64,000 nucleotides of DNA from Actinomadura alba (GTDB lineage Bacteria; Actinomycetota; Actinomycetes; Streptosporangiales; Streptosporangiaceae), in contig NZ_JABVEC010000014.1 in assembly GCF_014323705.1 (NCBI RefSeq), forward strand, positions 1 to 64,000. Direction: 5' to 3'. Of this stretch, positions 42,767 to 51,927 are shown piece by piece. The translations under genes were made by a program, and so were the position numbers. Each line of letters starts with the position of its first letter. The first letter of the stretch is position 1. A model generated the notes under the pieces. That model was not told where the DNA came from and did no database searches. It worked only from the letters and a program-made list of their open reading frames with translations.

Positions 42767-44677
42767 ATGGGGAGAGGGAAGGCGGCCAGAGCCGTCCCCG
42801 TGCTGGCGGCCACGGTGGCGCTGCAGCTGGTGGCGCTGAGCGGACAGGTCCTCGACGCCGAGCCGGCGGCCGCGGACGAGGTCGGCGAGGCGGCGGTCGT
42901 GCCGATCCAGGTCACCGGTGATCCCGCGAAACGGTTCAACTTCGTGATTCTCGGCGACGGCTACACCGCGGCGGACATGCCCAAGTTCCGCGCCGACGTC
43001 GACGAGCACCTCAGCACGCTGTGGGCGTTCGAGCCGTGGAAGACCTACCGCAGCTACGTCAACGTCTACGCCGTCGAGATCGTCTCCGGCGAGTCGGGCG
43101 TGAGCTGCGACCCGGACCTGACCTCGGCCAGGCGCACTACGCCGCTGAAGATGGGCTTCTGGGGCGGTTGCAATCCCGCCAGCGTGCAGCGCCTGCTCAC
43201 GGGGGACAACGCGGCGATCGACGGCTACGCGAACCTGGTGACCGGCACCACGAACGCCAACCGGCAGGTGCTGGCGCTCGCCAACAGCACCACCTACGGC
43301 GGCGCGGGCGGCAGCAAGGCCACCGCCTCGGGCGGCAACGCGCTCTCCTCGCTGATCATGCCGCACGAGATCGGCCACTCGCTCGGGCGGCTGGACGACG
43401 AGTACACCTACTACGCGCGCGGCGTACCGGGCGCCGCATACGCCGGCGGCGAGCCGGGCTCGGTCCACCACACCCTCCTCACCGAGCGGCAGATGCGCGA
43501 GCAGCGCGTGAAGTGGTGGCGCTGGCTCGGCGAGGAGAGCACCTCCGGCGGGGTCATCGGCCGCTACGAGGGCGGTCTCTACGCCACGGCGGGGGTCTGG
43601 CGCCCCAGCGAGCACTCGATGATGAAGGTGCTCGGCTACGAACACGACCAGGTGCAGCGCGAGCGCATGACACAGGCCATCGCCGAGAAGGTCGACCTGA
43701 TCCAGGACCACACCCCCACCACCGCCGCCATCGGGCCGGACCGGGTCGTGTGGCTGGAGACGCTGCACCCGGCCGACCACACCCTGCGCGTCACGTGGAC
43801 GCTAGGCGGCCGGCAGGTGCCGGGCAGCCGCGACGAGCACAACCTGGACCTGCGCCGCCTCCGGCTGAGGCCGGGCACGCACAGTCTCACGGCGACGGTC
43901 ACCGATCCGACCGGTTTCGTCCGCGACCCGGCAGTCCGTTCCTCGGCCGCCCTCACCCGCACGCGCACGTGGACCATCGACACACGGGTCAGGACCGCGC
44001 CGGACACGGTCGCACCGGACTTCACCGGCACCACCCCCCAGGACTGGAACCTCGCCGCCCACAGCGTCGTCCACGCGGAGACCACCCATCCGGCCGGATC
44101 GGTCCCGGTCGTCCGCTGGACCCTGAACGGGCGGCGGGTCGCCACCGCGGGCAATGACCGCGACCTGGACCTCAAGCGCTTCCGGCTGCGCTCGGGAACA
44201 CACCGGGTCACCGCCACCGTGACCGACCCCGCCGCGCCGCACGGCGGCGCCCGGACGCTCACCTGGACGGTCGACGCACAGCGGCCGACGGTGACCGCCG
44301 CACTGTCCCGGCCGGCCGGGACGTCGGGTGCGGCCGGCCGCGACGAGTACGTCTTCGACGAGCGGTTCACGATGAGGCTGACCCCTGCGGACATCGGGCG
44401 GGGCGCGCCGCTGGCGGAGTTCCAGGTGGACGGGGACGGCTGGTACCGCTACTTCGGCTGGCCCACCGACTCGAACGCGCCGTTCCTGTTCACCCCGCTC
44501 GGCACGAACGTCGACGGGCTGGTCTACGGCAAACTGGGCAAGCCGGTCCGTACGGTCGACTGGGACGCCGTCCCGCCGGGATATGGCCGGCACACCGTCG
44601 AGTACCGCGCCATCGACGCCGCCGGCAACGTCGGCCCCACGCAGAGCTTCACCGTGACCCTCCGCAAGTCGGGCTGA
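42767..44677 (+). CDS. secreted M64 (IgA-peptidase-type) zinc metalloprotease
   Basis: This 636-residue exported protease has a Sec-type signal peptide (about residues 1-37, ending AEPAAA). The catalytic domain (about 45-310) begins FNFVILGDGYTAADMPKF, and the zinc site is HEIGHSLGRLDDEY, the M64 HExxH with downstream acidic ligand. Two beta-sandwich repeats of about 110 residues follow, each with VxWTLGGRQV/VRWTLNGRRV, RLRxGTHxxTATVTDP and a WTID/WTVD end. A last domain has GYGRHTVEYRAIDAAGNVG. GGGAGG lies 8 bases before the ATG. The substrate is likely an extracellular protein but is unknown. Confidence 0.9.
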   Translation: MGRGKAARAVPVLAATVALQLVALSGQVLDAEPAAADEVGEAAVVPIQVTGDPAKRFNFVILGDGYTAADMPKFRADVDEHLSTLWAFEPWKTYRSYVNVYAVEIVSGESGVSCDPDLTSARRTTPLKMGFWGGCNPASVQRLLTGDNAAIDGYANLVTGTTNANRQVLALANSTTYGGAGGSKATASGGNALSSLIMPHEIGHSLGRLDDEYTYYARGVPGAAYAGGEPGSVHHTLLTERQMREQRVKWWRWLGEESTSGGVIGRYEGGLYATAGVWRPSEHSMMKVLGYEHDQVQRERMTQAIAEKVDLIQDHTPTTAAIGPDRVVWLETLHPADHTLRVTWTLGGRQVPGSRDEHNLDLRRLRLRPGTHSLTATVTDPTGFVRDPAVRSSAALTRTRTWTIDTRVRTAPDTVAPDFTGTTPQDWNLAAHSVVHAETTHPAGSVPVVRWTLNGRRVATAGNDRDLDLKRFRLRSGTHRVTATVTDPAAPHGGARTLTWTVDAQRPTVTAALSRPAGTSGAAGRDEYVFDERFTMRLTPADIGRGAPLAEFQVDGDGWYRYFGWPTDSNAPFLFTPLGTNVDGLVYGKLGKPVRTVDWDAVPPGYGRHTVEYRAIDAAGNVGPTQSFTVTLRKSG

Positions 44678-44720
44678 CCCGGGCCATGGACGGGGCGGCC
44701 GAAGCCGCTACTCTCCGCCT

Positions 44721-45671
44721 GTGCAACTCGAGTTCCGCCACCTCCGCACTCTGTGCGCCGTCGCCGGCGAGGGCAGCCTCACGAAGGCCGCCGCCGTCCT
44801 GGGGGTCTCGCAGCCGGCGTTGAGCGCACAGGTGCGGCGCATCGAGAGACTGCTCGGCGGAGCGGTCTTCGAACGCGGCCGGTCGGGCGTGGCGCCGACG
44901 GCGTTCGGGGAGTTCGTGCTCGCTCGCGCCCGCACGGCGCTCATGAATCTCGACGAGCTCACCGCGGGCACCCGGCACGACACGGGGACGGCGCGGTTCG
45001 GCGGTGTCTCGAGCCCGGCGCTGGTGACCGTGCTCGAGGGCCTGCGCGGGCTGCTGCCCCAGGGCGTCCGGATCTCGGTGCAGACCGAGCAGTCCCCTCG
45101 CCTGGTGCGGGACCTGCTGGCGATCAGGCGAGTGGACGCCGCAGCCCTGGTCGACTACCCGGGCCGGGAGCTCTCCACCCTGCCCGGCATCGGCAGCCGC
45201 GTGGTGGGCGTCGAACCGGTCTTCGTGGCACTGCCGGCCGGTCACCCTCTCGCGGCCCGCGAGGAGGTGGCGCTCGGCGACCTGGCCGCGGAGGTCTGGG
45301 TGCTGTCCCCGCCGGACGGCTCCGGCTGGCCGGAGTGCTTCCTCGACGCCTGTGCGCGCGCCGGCTTCACACCGGACGCACCGCACCGGATGGCCGAGCC
45401 GTCCGTGCTGTGCGAGCTCATCATCGCACGCGGCGTGATCTCGCCCTGCCGCGCGAGCTTCCGGCACCGGCCGGGCGTGGCCGTCCGCCCGCTGGCGGGA
45501 ACGCCGCTGTGGCTGCGTCATGTGATCGCCTGGCGGCACGACGGCCCGTTCGCCCCAGTCGCCGCGGAACTCTGCCTGATCGCCGCGCGGGCCCAGGCCG
45601 AGGCCGCCGAGAGCCGTCCGCACTACGCGCGCTGGCTGGCCCGCCACTCCGACGCCCCCGTTCCGCGCTGA
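44721..45671 (+). CDS. LysR-family transcriptional regulator
   Basis: This 316-residue regulator has an N-terminal winged helix (LEFRHLRTLCAVAGEGSLTK, AAVLGVSQPALSAQVRRIER) and a LysR-type effector domain (about 90-300). The GTG start reads MQLEF. It faces a close paralogue at 45693-46655 tail to tail, with only 21 bases between the stops. No obvious divergent target gene is present: upstream is the M64 peptidase on the same strand, 43 bases away. Confidence 0.9.
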   Translation: MQLEFRHLRTLCAVAGEGSLTKAAAVLGVSQPALSAQVRRIERLLGGAVFERGRSGVAPTAFGEFVLARARTALMNLDELTAGTRHDTGTARFGGVSSPALVTVLEGLRGLLPQGVRISVQTEQSPRLVRDLLAIRRVDAAALVDYPGRELSTLPGIGSRVVGVEPVFVALPAGHPLAAREEVALGDLAAEVWVLSPPDGSGWPECFLDACARAGFTPDAPHRMAEPSVLCELIIARGVISPCRASFRHRPGVAVRPLAGTPLWLRHVIAWRHDGPFAPVAAELCLIAARAQAEAAESRPHYARWLARHSDAPVPR

Positions 45672-45692
45672 CCGCCACCGCGCCCGGCGGCG

Positions 45693-46655
45693 TCACGATG
45701 CCCAGGACGCGCCGACCGAGCGGCCACGCCGGGTGAGCCAGTCGAGGTAGGCCGGGCAGCCGCCGGCCACGGCGGCGTGCGCCTCCCGCGCCAGCCGGAC
45801 GAGCGGCTCGCCGGGGCCGGTGAGCGGGCCCGCCGGATCCCACGTGACCAGGTGGCGCATCCATACCGGGTCCCCGGTGAGCGGCCGGACCACCACGCCC
45901 CGCTCGGGCTCGAACGTCGCCTGGCACGGCCCGACGGCCCGGCCCGTGGCGATGAGCTCGCGCTTGGTCTCGGCGTCGACCATGCGGTAGCGCACGTCGG
46001 GGGTGAATCGCCGCGCAGCGCACGCCTCCAGGAAGTGCTCCGGCCAGCCGGTGCCGTCCGAGGGAGGCAGCACCCACTCCTCTCCGGCGAGGTCGGCGAG
46101 ATCGATCTGGGCCCGGGCGGCCAGCCGGTGCCCGGCCGCCAGCGCGACGAAGACCGGCTCGACCGCCACCAGGTCGTGGCGGACCGGCGGCGGCGGCCGG
46201 AGCTCGTGCCCGGGATAGTCGCTCACCAGGGCGAGGTCCAGCCGGTGCGCGGCGATCAGGTCCAGCAGGAGCCGGGTGGAGTATTCCGCGTGGACCGTGA
46301 CGTGCGCGCCCGGCAGCGCCGCCTCGAGCCGACCGATCAGGCCGATGAGGAGGCGGCTCTCAAACCCGCCCACGCGCACGGTCGACACACCGGGGGCCGG
46401 CGGCCGGGCCGCGAGGATGTCGTCGACGTCGGCCAGGGCGGCGCGGGCCCGGGCGAGGACGAAGTCGCCGAAGGCCGTGGGCATGACGCCCTGCGGGCCG
46501 CGGGCGAACAGCTCCCCGCCGAGCAGCCGCTCGATCCGCCGCAGCTGCATGGTGAGCGCGGGTTGCGAGACGCCGAGCACGGCCGCGGCCCGGGTGACGC
46601 TGGCGTGCCTGGCGACGGTGTCGAGCGCGCGGAGATGGCGCACCTCCAGCTGCAC
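45693..46655 (-). CDS. LysR-family transcriptional regulator (paralogue of the preceding gene)
   Basis: This 320-residue protein has the same domain layout as its neighbour and near-identical DNA-binding segments (AAAVLGVSQPAL, RRIERLLGG, PTAFGxFVLARAR). The effector half also aligns through DYPGxEL, VEPVFVAL and DGxGWPExFLxAC. The recognition region differs (TMQLRRIE versus SAQVRRIE), so operators may overlap but not be identical. The PemK-like gene ends 20 bases upstream of its GTG start and could be co-transcribed with it. Confidence 0.9.
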   Translation of the reverse strand: MQLEVRHLRALDTVARHASVTRAAAVLGVSQPALTMQLRRIERLLGGELFARGPQGVMPTAFGDFVLARARAALADVDDILAARPPAPGVSTVRVGGFESRLLIGLIGRLEAALPGAHVTVHAEYSTRLLLDLIAAHRLDLALVSDYPGHELRPPPPVRHDLVAVEPVFVALAAGHRLAARAQIDLADLAGEEWVLPPSDGTGWPEHFLEACAARRFTPDVRYRMVDAETKRELIATGRAVGPCQATFEPERGVVVRPLTGDPVWMRHLVTWDPAGPLTGPGEPLVRLAREAHAAVAGGCPAYLDWLTRRGRSVGASWAS

Positions 46656-46674
46656 GGCGGCTCCCGGGGCCGGA

Positions 46675-47115
46675 CTACCTGGTGGCCCTCCAACCGTGCC
46701 TGCGCATCAGGACGGCGGCGACCCGCGCGAACCGCTCCGGGGCGAACACCGCGCCCTCTCGGCGGATGTCGTCCTCGTCCAGCGCGAAGACCCGATCGAG
46801 CCGCAGATAGGAGCGCCGCCCCCCACGGTCCCAGTCGCCGGAGCCGAGGTCGAGCCAGTCCGGCGAGTCCCCGTCCCCGCGGCTGGACAGCATCATCGCG
46901 AGCAGCCTGCGGCCGTGCCGGCCGACGACGAGCATCGGGCGGTCCTTCCCACGGCGCGGGTCCTCCTCGTAGGGCACCCACGCCCAGACGATCTCGCCGG
47001 GATCCGCGAGCCCGTCGAGATCCGGGGAGTACTCGATGGTCGCCGCCCGTTCGGGTGTGTAGATCTCCCTTACCGCGCCACGGGCCGGCCGTGGGTCCTC
47101 ACCATGATCGAGCAT
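46675..47115 (-). CDS. PemK/MazF-like family protein
   Basis: This 146-residue protein has PGEIVWAWVPYEEDPRRGKD and RPMLVVGRHGRRLLAMMLSS, the PemK/MazF beta-barrel pattern. An extended N-terminus precedes it (GAVREIYTPERAATIEYSPD), typical of a widespread actinobacterial subgroup. No antitoxin-like gene is next to it: the upstream DUF6457 gene belongs with mobA. It may therefore be a solitary RNase-like protein rather than a toxin-antitoxin pair. Confidence 0.8.
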   Translation of the reverse strand: MLDHGEDPRPARGAVREIYTPERAATIEYSPDLDGLADPGEIVWAWVPYEEDPRRGKDRPMLVVGRHGRRLLAMMLSSRGDGDSPDWLDLGSGDWDRGGRRSYLRLDRVFALDEDDIRREGAVFAPERFARVAAVLMRRHGWRATR

Positions 47116-47124
47116 CCGCGCAGC

Positions 47125-47394
47125 CTATCCGGCCTCACCCGAGGACCGGCCGGGTGCCCGCCCGTCCTCGGGTGCCGTCCAGCCCTCCGTCAGCGCGACG
47201 ATGCGACCGGCCGTCGCCTCGCCGCTCGCCCCCCGGCCGACGGCCAGCCCGAGCAGGTACGTGGTGAGCGGCGCGGCCGGTCTGGCGACACCGTGCGCCA
47301 CGTCCCTGGCGAGGTCCAGGATCAGTTTGCGGTCGACGTCCGCCGGGTCGAGCCCGAGCTCCTGGCACACGCTGTCGATCCACTTGTCGAGCAC
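47125..47394 (-). CDS. DUF6457 family protein
   Basis: This 89-residue, mostly helical protein has LDKWIDSVCQELGLDPADVD at the start and ILDLARDVAHGVARPAAPLT in the middle, the pattern of DUF6457. In actinomycetes it is usually encoded beside mobA or fused to it, as here, 149 bases downstream of mobA. A role in molybdopterin guanine dinucleotide synthesis or molybdoenzyme handling is assumed from context only. Confidence 0.78.
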   Translation of the reverse strand: MLDKWIDSVCQELGLDPADVDRKLILDLARDVAHGVARPAAPLTTYLLGLAVGRGASGEATAGRIVALTEGWTAPEDGRAPGRSSGEAG

Positions 47395-47507
47395 CGGTCC
47401 TACCGCCTTCCGTGATCATGATCGAGGGCCGTCCCAGGATCCCAGATCGCCCGGCGGCGGCCGTCAGCACCGCCTCGTGCCCACCCCGGAGCGCCCGGCG
47501 CCCACGC

Positions 47508-47529
47508 CGGTTCGGCCCGGCCCGAACCG
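47508..47529. terminator. hairpin downstream of mobA
   Basis: CGGTTCGG (47508-47515) and CCGAACCG (47522-47529) form a perfect 8-bp stem with a 6-base loop, just after the mobA stop on the minus strand. It may terminate or attenuate transcription before DUF6457. No T tract follows. Confidence 0.45.
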
Positions 47530-47543
47530 AACCGGGCGGCGCT

Positions 47544-48170
47544 TCACATGCCGGTGGCGGCGTCGAGATCCGCGGGGGTGTCGCAGTCGTACCACGGCGG
47601 CCGCGGCCCTGCCGCGCCGACGAGCGCGGGGCCGAGCGGGCCCAGCAGGCCCTTGAGCGAGGCGCCGCGATAGCCGCTGAGAGCGCCCCGCAGCGTCTCG
47701 CCGTTCCACGCTCCAGCGAGCCACTGCTCGCGGCCGGAGTCGTCGGTGAGCACCGCACCGCGCCCATGCTGGCGCGCCCGCGCCAGCAGCGCCGTGACAT
47801 GCGCGGCGCGCAGGAACGGCAGGTCGGCGGCGAGCACGGCCACCCAGGCGGCCCGTACCTCGGCCAGCCCGGCACGCAGCGCCGGCACCGGGCCCGAGCC
47901 GGGCGGGTCCTCCCGTACGGTGACGACGCCCGGCAGATCGGGTCGCGCCGGGCCGACGACCACGACCCGGCCGGCGTCCGAGACGGCGTCCGCCACCCAG
48001 GCGATGAGCGGCCGGCCCGCCACCCGCAGGCCCGGCTTGTCGGCACCCCCCATCCGGCGGGCCCGCCCGCCCGCCAGAATCACCGCGTCGTACCCGCCGG
48101 CGGGGACGCCACCGGGCCCGTCCGGGCCGCGGGCGACGTCGTGGTCCGGAGGGCGGTCATCCCTCGGCAC
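47544..48170 (-). CDS. mobA: molybdenum cofactor guanylyltransferase-like nucleotidyltransferase
   Basis: MobA attaches GMP to molybdopterin to form the guanine dinucleotide cofactor. The protein of about 208 residues has the nucleotide-binding N-terminus YDAVILAGGRARRMGGADKP, the AADLPFLRAAHV metal-binding aspartate, and a C-terminal YDCDTPADLDAA, typical for MobA/NTP transferases. The start is uncertain: GTG 48170 is given, with another in-frame codon 9 residues upstream and a GTG later. The gene overlaps the DUF3467 gene by about 14 bases. Confidence 0.85.
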   Translation of the reverse strand: MPRDDRPPDHDVARGPDGPGGVPAGGYDAVILAGGRARRMGGADKPGLRVAGRPLIAWVADAVSDAGRVVVVGPARPDLPGVVTVREDPPGSGPVPALRAGLAEVRAAWVAVLAADLPFLRAAHVTALLARARQHGRGAVLTDDSGREQWLAGAWNGETLRGALSGYRGASLKGLLGPLGPALVGAAGPRPPWYDCDTPADLDAATGM

Positions 48171-48474
48171 TGCCGCCACCGGGATCGCCGGTCTCACGCT
48201 CGTAGGCGCTCAGGTTCTGCTCCAGCGCCTTCATCAGCTCCCACACCTGGCCGGGCGGAATGCGGACGCGCGCCACGACCTGCGCGGGAACGTGGACGAA
48301 CCGGGTGGTGGACTCGGGCTCCTCGCTGACCTCGGGCGGCCGCACCTCGATGGCGAAGTCGATCACGAAGCACTCCTGGGCACGCCATACCGAGGCGAAG
48401 CTGGCGTACTCGCCCACCTCTTTGTCGGCGGGCACCGCGATCTCGACCCGGTGCTCAAGCGGCTGGTCGCTCAC
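48157..48474 (-). CDS. DUF3467 family protein
   Basis: This protein of about 105 residues has VWRAQECFVIDFAIEVRPPE and RIPPGQVWELMKALEQNL, matching DUF3467, a small family of unknown function. The GTG at 48474 is preferred because GGAAGG lies 7 bases before it; an ATG three codons earlier is possible. It lies 69 bases after moaA and overlaps mobA, inside the molybdenum cofactor block. Confidence 0.8.
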   Translation of the reverse strand: MSDQPLEHRVEIAVPADKEVGEYASFASVWRAQECFVIDFAIEVRPPEVSEEPESTTRFVHVPAQVVARVRIPPGQVWELMKALEQNLSAYERETGDPGGGSAEG

Positions 48475-48543
48475 ACTGCACATCCTTCCCGCCCGGGGCC
48501 GTCCACGCACGCGGGACGCCCGCCCGGCTGGGCGGCGCCGTGT

Positions 48544-49533
48544 TCAGCCACCGATCGCCGACATCGGCCGGGCGGGCTGCAGGAAGGTCGGATCATCGAT
48601 GCCATGCCCGGGTCGTTTGGTGCGTACGGCCGCCCGCCACCGGTCGGCGATCTCTTCGTCGGTCGCACCGGCCCTCAGCGCGTCACGCAGGTTGGACTCC
48701 TCGGTGGCGAACAGGCAGTTGCGGATCTGGCCGTCGGCGGTGAGCCGCACCCGGTCACAGGCACCGCAGAACGGCCGCGTCACCGACCCGATCACCCCCA
48801 CCTTGGCGGGGCCCCCGGCCACCAGGAAGCTCTCGGCCGGGGCGCTGCCCCGGCTGCCTGGCTCGGCGGGGGTCAGCTCGTACGCCGTCTTCAGGTGGGC
48901 CAGGATCTCGTCGGCGGTGACCATGTCCTCACGCCGCCAGCCGTGCTGCGCGTCGAGCGGCATCTGCTCGATGAACCGCAGCTCGTAGCCGCGCTCCAGG
49001 CAGTACGCGAGCAGGGGCACGGCCTCGTGCTCGTTGACCCCTCGCATGAGCACCGCGTTGACCTTCACCGGGGTCAGCCCCACGCGGACGGCGGCGTCGA
49101 GCCCCGCGAGCACGTCGCGCAGCCGGTCGCGGTGCGCCAGGCGGACGAAGACGTCGCGGTCGAGGGTGTCGAGCGAGACGTTGACGCGTTCGAGGCCGGC
49201 CTCCCGAAGCGGACCGGCCAGCCGCTCCAGGCCGATGCCGTTGGTGGTCAGCGAGACCTGCGGCCGGGGCTCGAGCTCCGCGGTCCTTCGCACGATGTCG
49301 GCCAGGCCGCGCCGCAGCAGCGGTTCACCGCCCGTGTAGCGGACCTCGGTGATGCCGAGCAACTCGGTGCCGACGCGCACCAGCCGGACGACCTCGTCGT
49401 CGGTGAGCAGCTCCGGTTTCGGCAGCCACTCCAGGCCCTCGGGCGGCATGCAGTAAGAGCAGCGCAGGTTGCAGCGGTCGGTGAGGGAGACCCGCAGATC
49501 CGTCGCCACTCGGCCGAAGGTGTCGACCAGCAC
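48544..49533 (-). CDS. moaA: GTP 3',8-cyclase, molybdenum cofactor biosynthesis
   Basis: MoaA is the radical-SAM enzyme that starts molybdopterin synthesis from GTP. With the GTG start the protein has 329 residues, the usual length. It carries the CNLRCSYC radical-SAM motif, GGEPLLRRG, the second iron-sulfur cysteines in FCGACDRVRLTADGQIRNC, and the C-terminal GG pair (SAIGG) needed for activity. AGGAGG lies 10 bases before the GTG; an ATG 22 codons upstream is possible. It follows hypE on the same strand after 131 bases. Confidence 0.95.
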   Translation of the reverse strand: MLVDTFGRVATDLRVSLTDRCNLRCSYCMPPEGLEWLPKPELLTDDEVVRLVRVGTELLGITEVRYTGGEPLLRRGLADIVRRTAELEPRPQVSLTTNGIGLERLAGPLREAGLERVNVSLDTLDRDVFVRLAHRDRLRDVLAGLDAAVRVGLTPVKVNAVLMRGVNEHEAVPLLAYCLERGYELRFIEQMPLDAQHGWRREDMVTADEILAHLKTAYELTPAEPGSRGSAPAESFLVAGGPAKVGVIGSVTRPFCGACDRVRLTADGQIRNCLFATEESNLRDALRAGATDEEIADRWRAAVRTKRPGHGIDDPTFLQPARPMSAIGG

Positions 49534-49664
49534 GGGCGCGCCCCCTCCTGGGATCACGGCAGCCTGACGCTCAGACCTCCAATGCCCATATTGCCTCACC
49601 TTATGTCGATCGCCCGCGTACTGGTGACCTTCGCCGGCAGATCCGCCCCGGCGGCCCGCCGCCG

Positions 49665-50807
49665 TCAGCAGATCCGCGGCAGCGGGTCACCGACGAGCAG
49701 GTCGACGATGCGCGTGCCGCCGAAGGCCGTGCGCAGCAGGACCAGCCCCGGCGGGTCCTCCTTGATCCGGCCGATGACCGCGGCGCCCGCACCGTGCGGA
49801 TGGGCGCGGACGGCCTCGAGGGCCGCGTCCGCGACCGAGGAGTCCACGATGGCGACCATGCGGCCCTCGCACGCCACGTACAGCGGATCGATGCCGAGCA
49901 GCTCGCAGGCGCCGCGCACCTCCGGCCGGACCGGGACGGCGTCCTCGTCCATGACCACGGCGACGCCCGCGTCGACCGCCACCTCGTTGAGGACCGTCGC
50001 GACGCCGCCCCGGGTGGCGTCGCGCATCCAGCGCACCGAGTCTCCGCAGGTCTCCAGCAGCGAGGCGATCATCCCGTTCAGCGCCGCGGTGTCGGAGCGC
50101 AGGTCGGCCTCGATGTCCAGCTCGCCGCGGGCCAGCATCACGGTCGTGCCGTGCTCGCCGATCGGCCCGGAGACCAGCACGGCGTCGCCGGGCCGCACCG
50201 GCCCGGGCGGCGGGCGGCCCACGAGGCCGACGCCTGCGGTGTTGACGTAACAGCCGTCGGCCTTGCCGCGCTGGACGACCTTGGTGTCGCCCGTGACGAT
50301 CCGCACCCCGGCGCGCTCCGCGGCGTCCTTCATCGACGCGACGATCCGTCGCAGGTCCTCGACCGGGAAGCCCTCCTCGAGGATGAAGCCGGCGGACAGG
50401 AACATCGGCACCGCGCCCGACACCGCCAGATCGTTGACCGTGCCGTTGACCGCGAGGTCGCCGATGTCGCCGCCGGGGAAGAAGAGCGGCGACACGACGT
50501 AGGAATCGGTGGTGAAGGCGAGGGACGCGCCGCCGACGCCGAGGAGGGCGCTGTCGCCGAGCGGTTCCAGCAGCGGGTTGCGGAACGCCTCCAGGAACAC
50601 CGCCTCGATGAGCGTCTGGGTCGCCTTGCCGCCGGCGCCGTGCGCGAGGGTGATGTTGTCCTCACGCAGCCTGGCCTTGCGACGGCGAACCCGTTCGATG
50701 CGCTCGAGCACCTGATCTTCCCGGGAGGCCCGCTCGACGTGGGCGTGCTCGCGCACGACCGCTTCGGCCCACTCGGCACTGCGCTCTGTGATCCCGCGCT
50801 CAGCCAT
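49665..50807 (-). CDS. hypE: hydrogenase maturation protein HypE
   Basis: HypE dehydrates the carbamoylated C-terminal cysteine to a thiocyanate that supplies the cyanide ligands of the [NiFe] centre. The 380-residue protein has ITLAHGAGGKATQTLIE, the ATP-binding DSYVVSPLFFPGGDIGDLAV region, and the essential terminal cysteine in PLPRIC. The N-terminus carries about 40 extra charged residues compared with typical HypE. The ATG is set by GGGAGG 6 bases upstream and overlaps the hypD stop by 8 bases. Confidence 0.95.
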   Translation of the reverse strand: MAERGITERSAEWAEAVVREHAHVERASREDQVLERIERVRRRKARLREDNITLAHGAGGKATQTLIEAVFLEAFRNPLLEPLGDSALLGVGGASLAFTTDSYVVSPLFFPGGDIGDLAVNGTVNDLAVSGAVPMFLSAGFILEEGFPVEDLRRIVASMKDAAERAGVRIVTGDTKVVQRGKADGCYVNTAGVGLVGRPPPGPVRPGDAVLVSGPIGEHGTTVMLARGELDIEADLRSDTAALNGMIASLLETCGDSVRWMRDATRGGVATVLNEVAVDAGVAVVMDEDAVPVRPEVRGACELLGIDPLYVACEGRMVAIVDSSVADAALEAVRAHPHGAGAAVIGRIKEDPPGLVLLRTAFGGTRIVDLLVGDPLPRIC

Positions 50808-51927
50808 GCGTGGCCTCCCGCACCCGCTCGCGGGAGAACCGGCCGAAGTTGTAGTAGGCGGCGCAGGCGCCCTCGGAGGAGACCATGCAGGTGCCGATGG
50901 GGGTCTCCGGGGTGCAGGCGGTGCCGAAGACCTTGCACTCCCACGGCTTGAGCACGCCCTTGAGGACCTCACCGCACTGGCAGGCCTTCGGATCGGCGAC
51001 CCGCACGCCCGGGATCTCGAAGATCCGCTCGGCGTCGAACTCGGCATGGGCGTCACGCACCCGCAGCGCCGAGTGCGAGATCGAGCCCAGCCCCCGCCAC
51101 TCGAAGTAGGGGCGAAGCTCCATGGTCTCGTTGATGACCTTCAGCGCCTTGGGGTTACCGTCCCACGGCACCACCCGGCCGTACTGGTTCTCCACCTCGG
51201 ATCGGCCCTCGGCGAGCTGCGTCAGCAGCATGTGGATCGACTGCAGGATGTCCAGCGGCTCGAAACCGGCGACGACGAGCGGTTTGCCATAGGTCCGCGC
51301 GATGAAGTCGTACGGGCGGCAGCCGATCACCGTCGACACGTGACCGGGACCGATGAAGCCGTCCAGCCGCAGGTCGGGCGAGTCCAGGATCGCCTTGATC
51401 GCCGGGATGATCGTGACGTGGTTGCAGAAGATCGAGAAGTTCTTCAGCCCTTCGGCCTTCGCCCGCAACATCGTCATCGCGGTCGAGGGCGCGGTCGTCT
51501 CGAAGCCGATCGCCATGAAGACGACCTTCTTGTCCGGATTCGTTCGAGCGATCTTGAGGGCGTCCAGTGGCGAGTACACCATCCGGATGTCGGCGCCCTG
51601 GGCCTTGGAGTCGAAGAACGACCCGCGCCCGCCGGGGACCCGCATCATGTCGCCGAACGAGGTCATGATCACGCCGGGCTGCTCGGCGATGTGGATGGTG
51701 TCGTCCACCCGGCCCATCGGGATCACGCAGACCGGGCAGCCGGGCCCGTGCACGAGCGTGACGTTCTCGGGCAGGTAGTCCTCAAGGCCGTGCTTGTAGA
51801 TCGTGTGCGTGTGCCCGCCGCAGACCTCCATGAACTTGTACGACCGGCCCGGCTCGCACAGCGACGCGATCGACGCGGCCAGCGCCCGCGCCTTCCCCGC
51901 GTCGCGGTATTCGTCGACGTAACGCAT
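50800..51927 (-). CDS. hypD: hydrogenase maturation protein HypD
   Basis: HypD holds the Fe(CN)2CO unit with HypC during assembly of the [NiFe] active site. The 375-residue protein has the full set of cysteines: FMEVCGGHTHTIYKHG, HGPGCPVCVIP, and the C-terminal iron-sulfur ligands in ACQCGEVLKG, WECKVFGTACTPETPIGTC and SEGACAAYY. The ATG shares a base with the hypC stop (TGATG); a GTG one codon upstream is an alternative. Confidence 0.97.
   Translation of the reverse strand: MRYVDEYRDAGKARALAASIASLCEPGRSYKFMEVCGGHTHTIYKHGLEDYLPENVTLVHGPGCPVCVIPMGRVDDTIHIAEQPGVIMTSFGDMMRVPGGRGSFFDSKAQGADIRMVYSPLDALKIARTNPDKKVVFMAIGFETTAPSTAMTMLRAKAEGLKNFSIFCNHVTIIPAIKAILDSPDLRLDGFIGPGHVSTVIGCRPYDFIARTYGKPLVVAGFEPLDILQSIHMLLTQLAEGRSEVENQYGRVVPWDGNPKALKVINETMELRPYFEWRGLGSISHSALRVRDAHAEFDAERIFEIPGVRVADPKACQCGEVLKGVLKPWECKVFGTACTPETPIGTCMVSSEGACAAYYNFGRFSRERVREATHG

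Noticed and set aside
46675..47394. Toxin-antitoxin pair (PemK-like gene with the small upstream gene)
   Set aside because: The upstream gene matches DUF6457, a companion of mobA, not an antitoxin; no DNA-binding antitoxin fold is visible.
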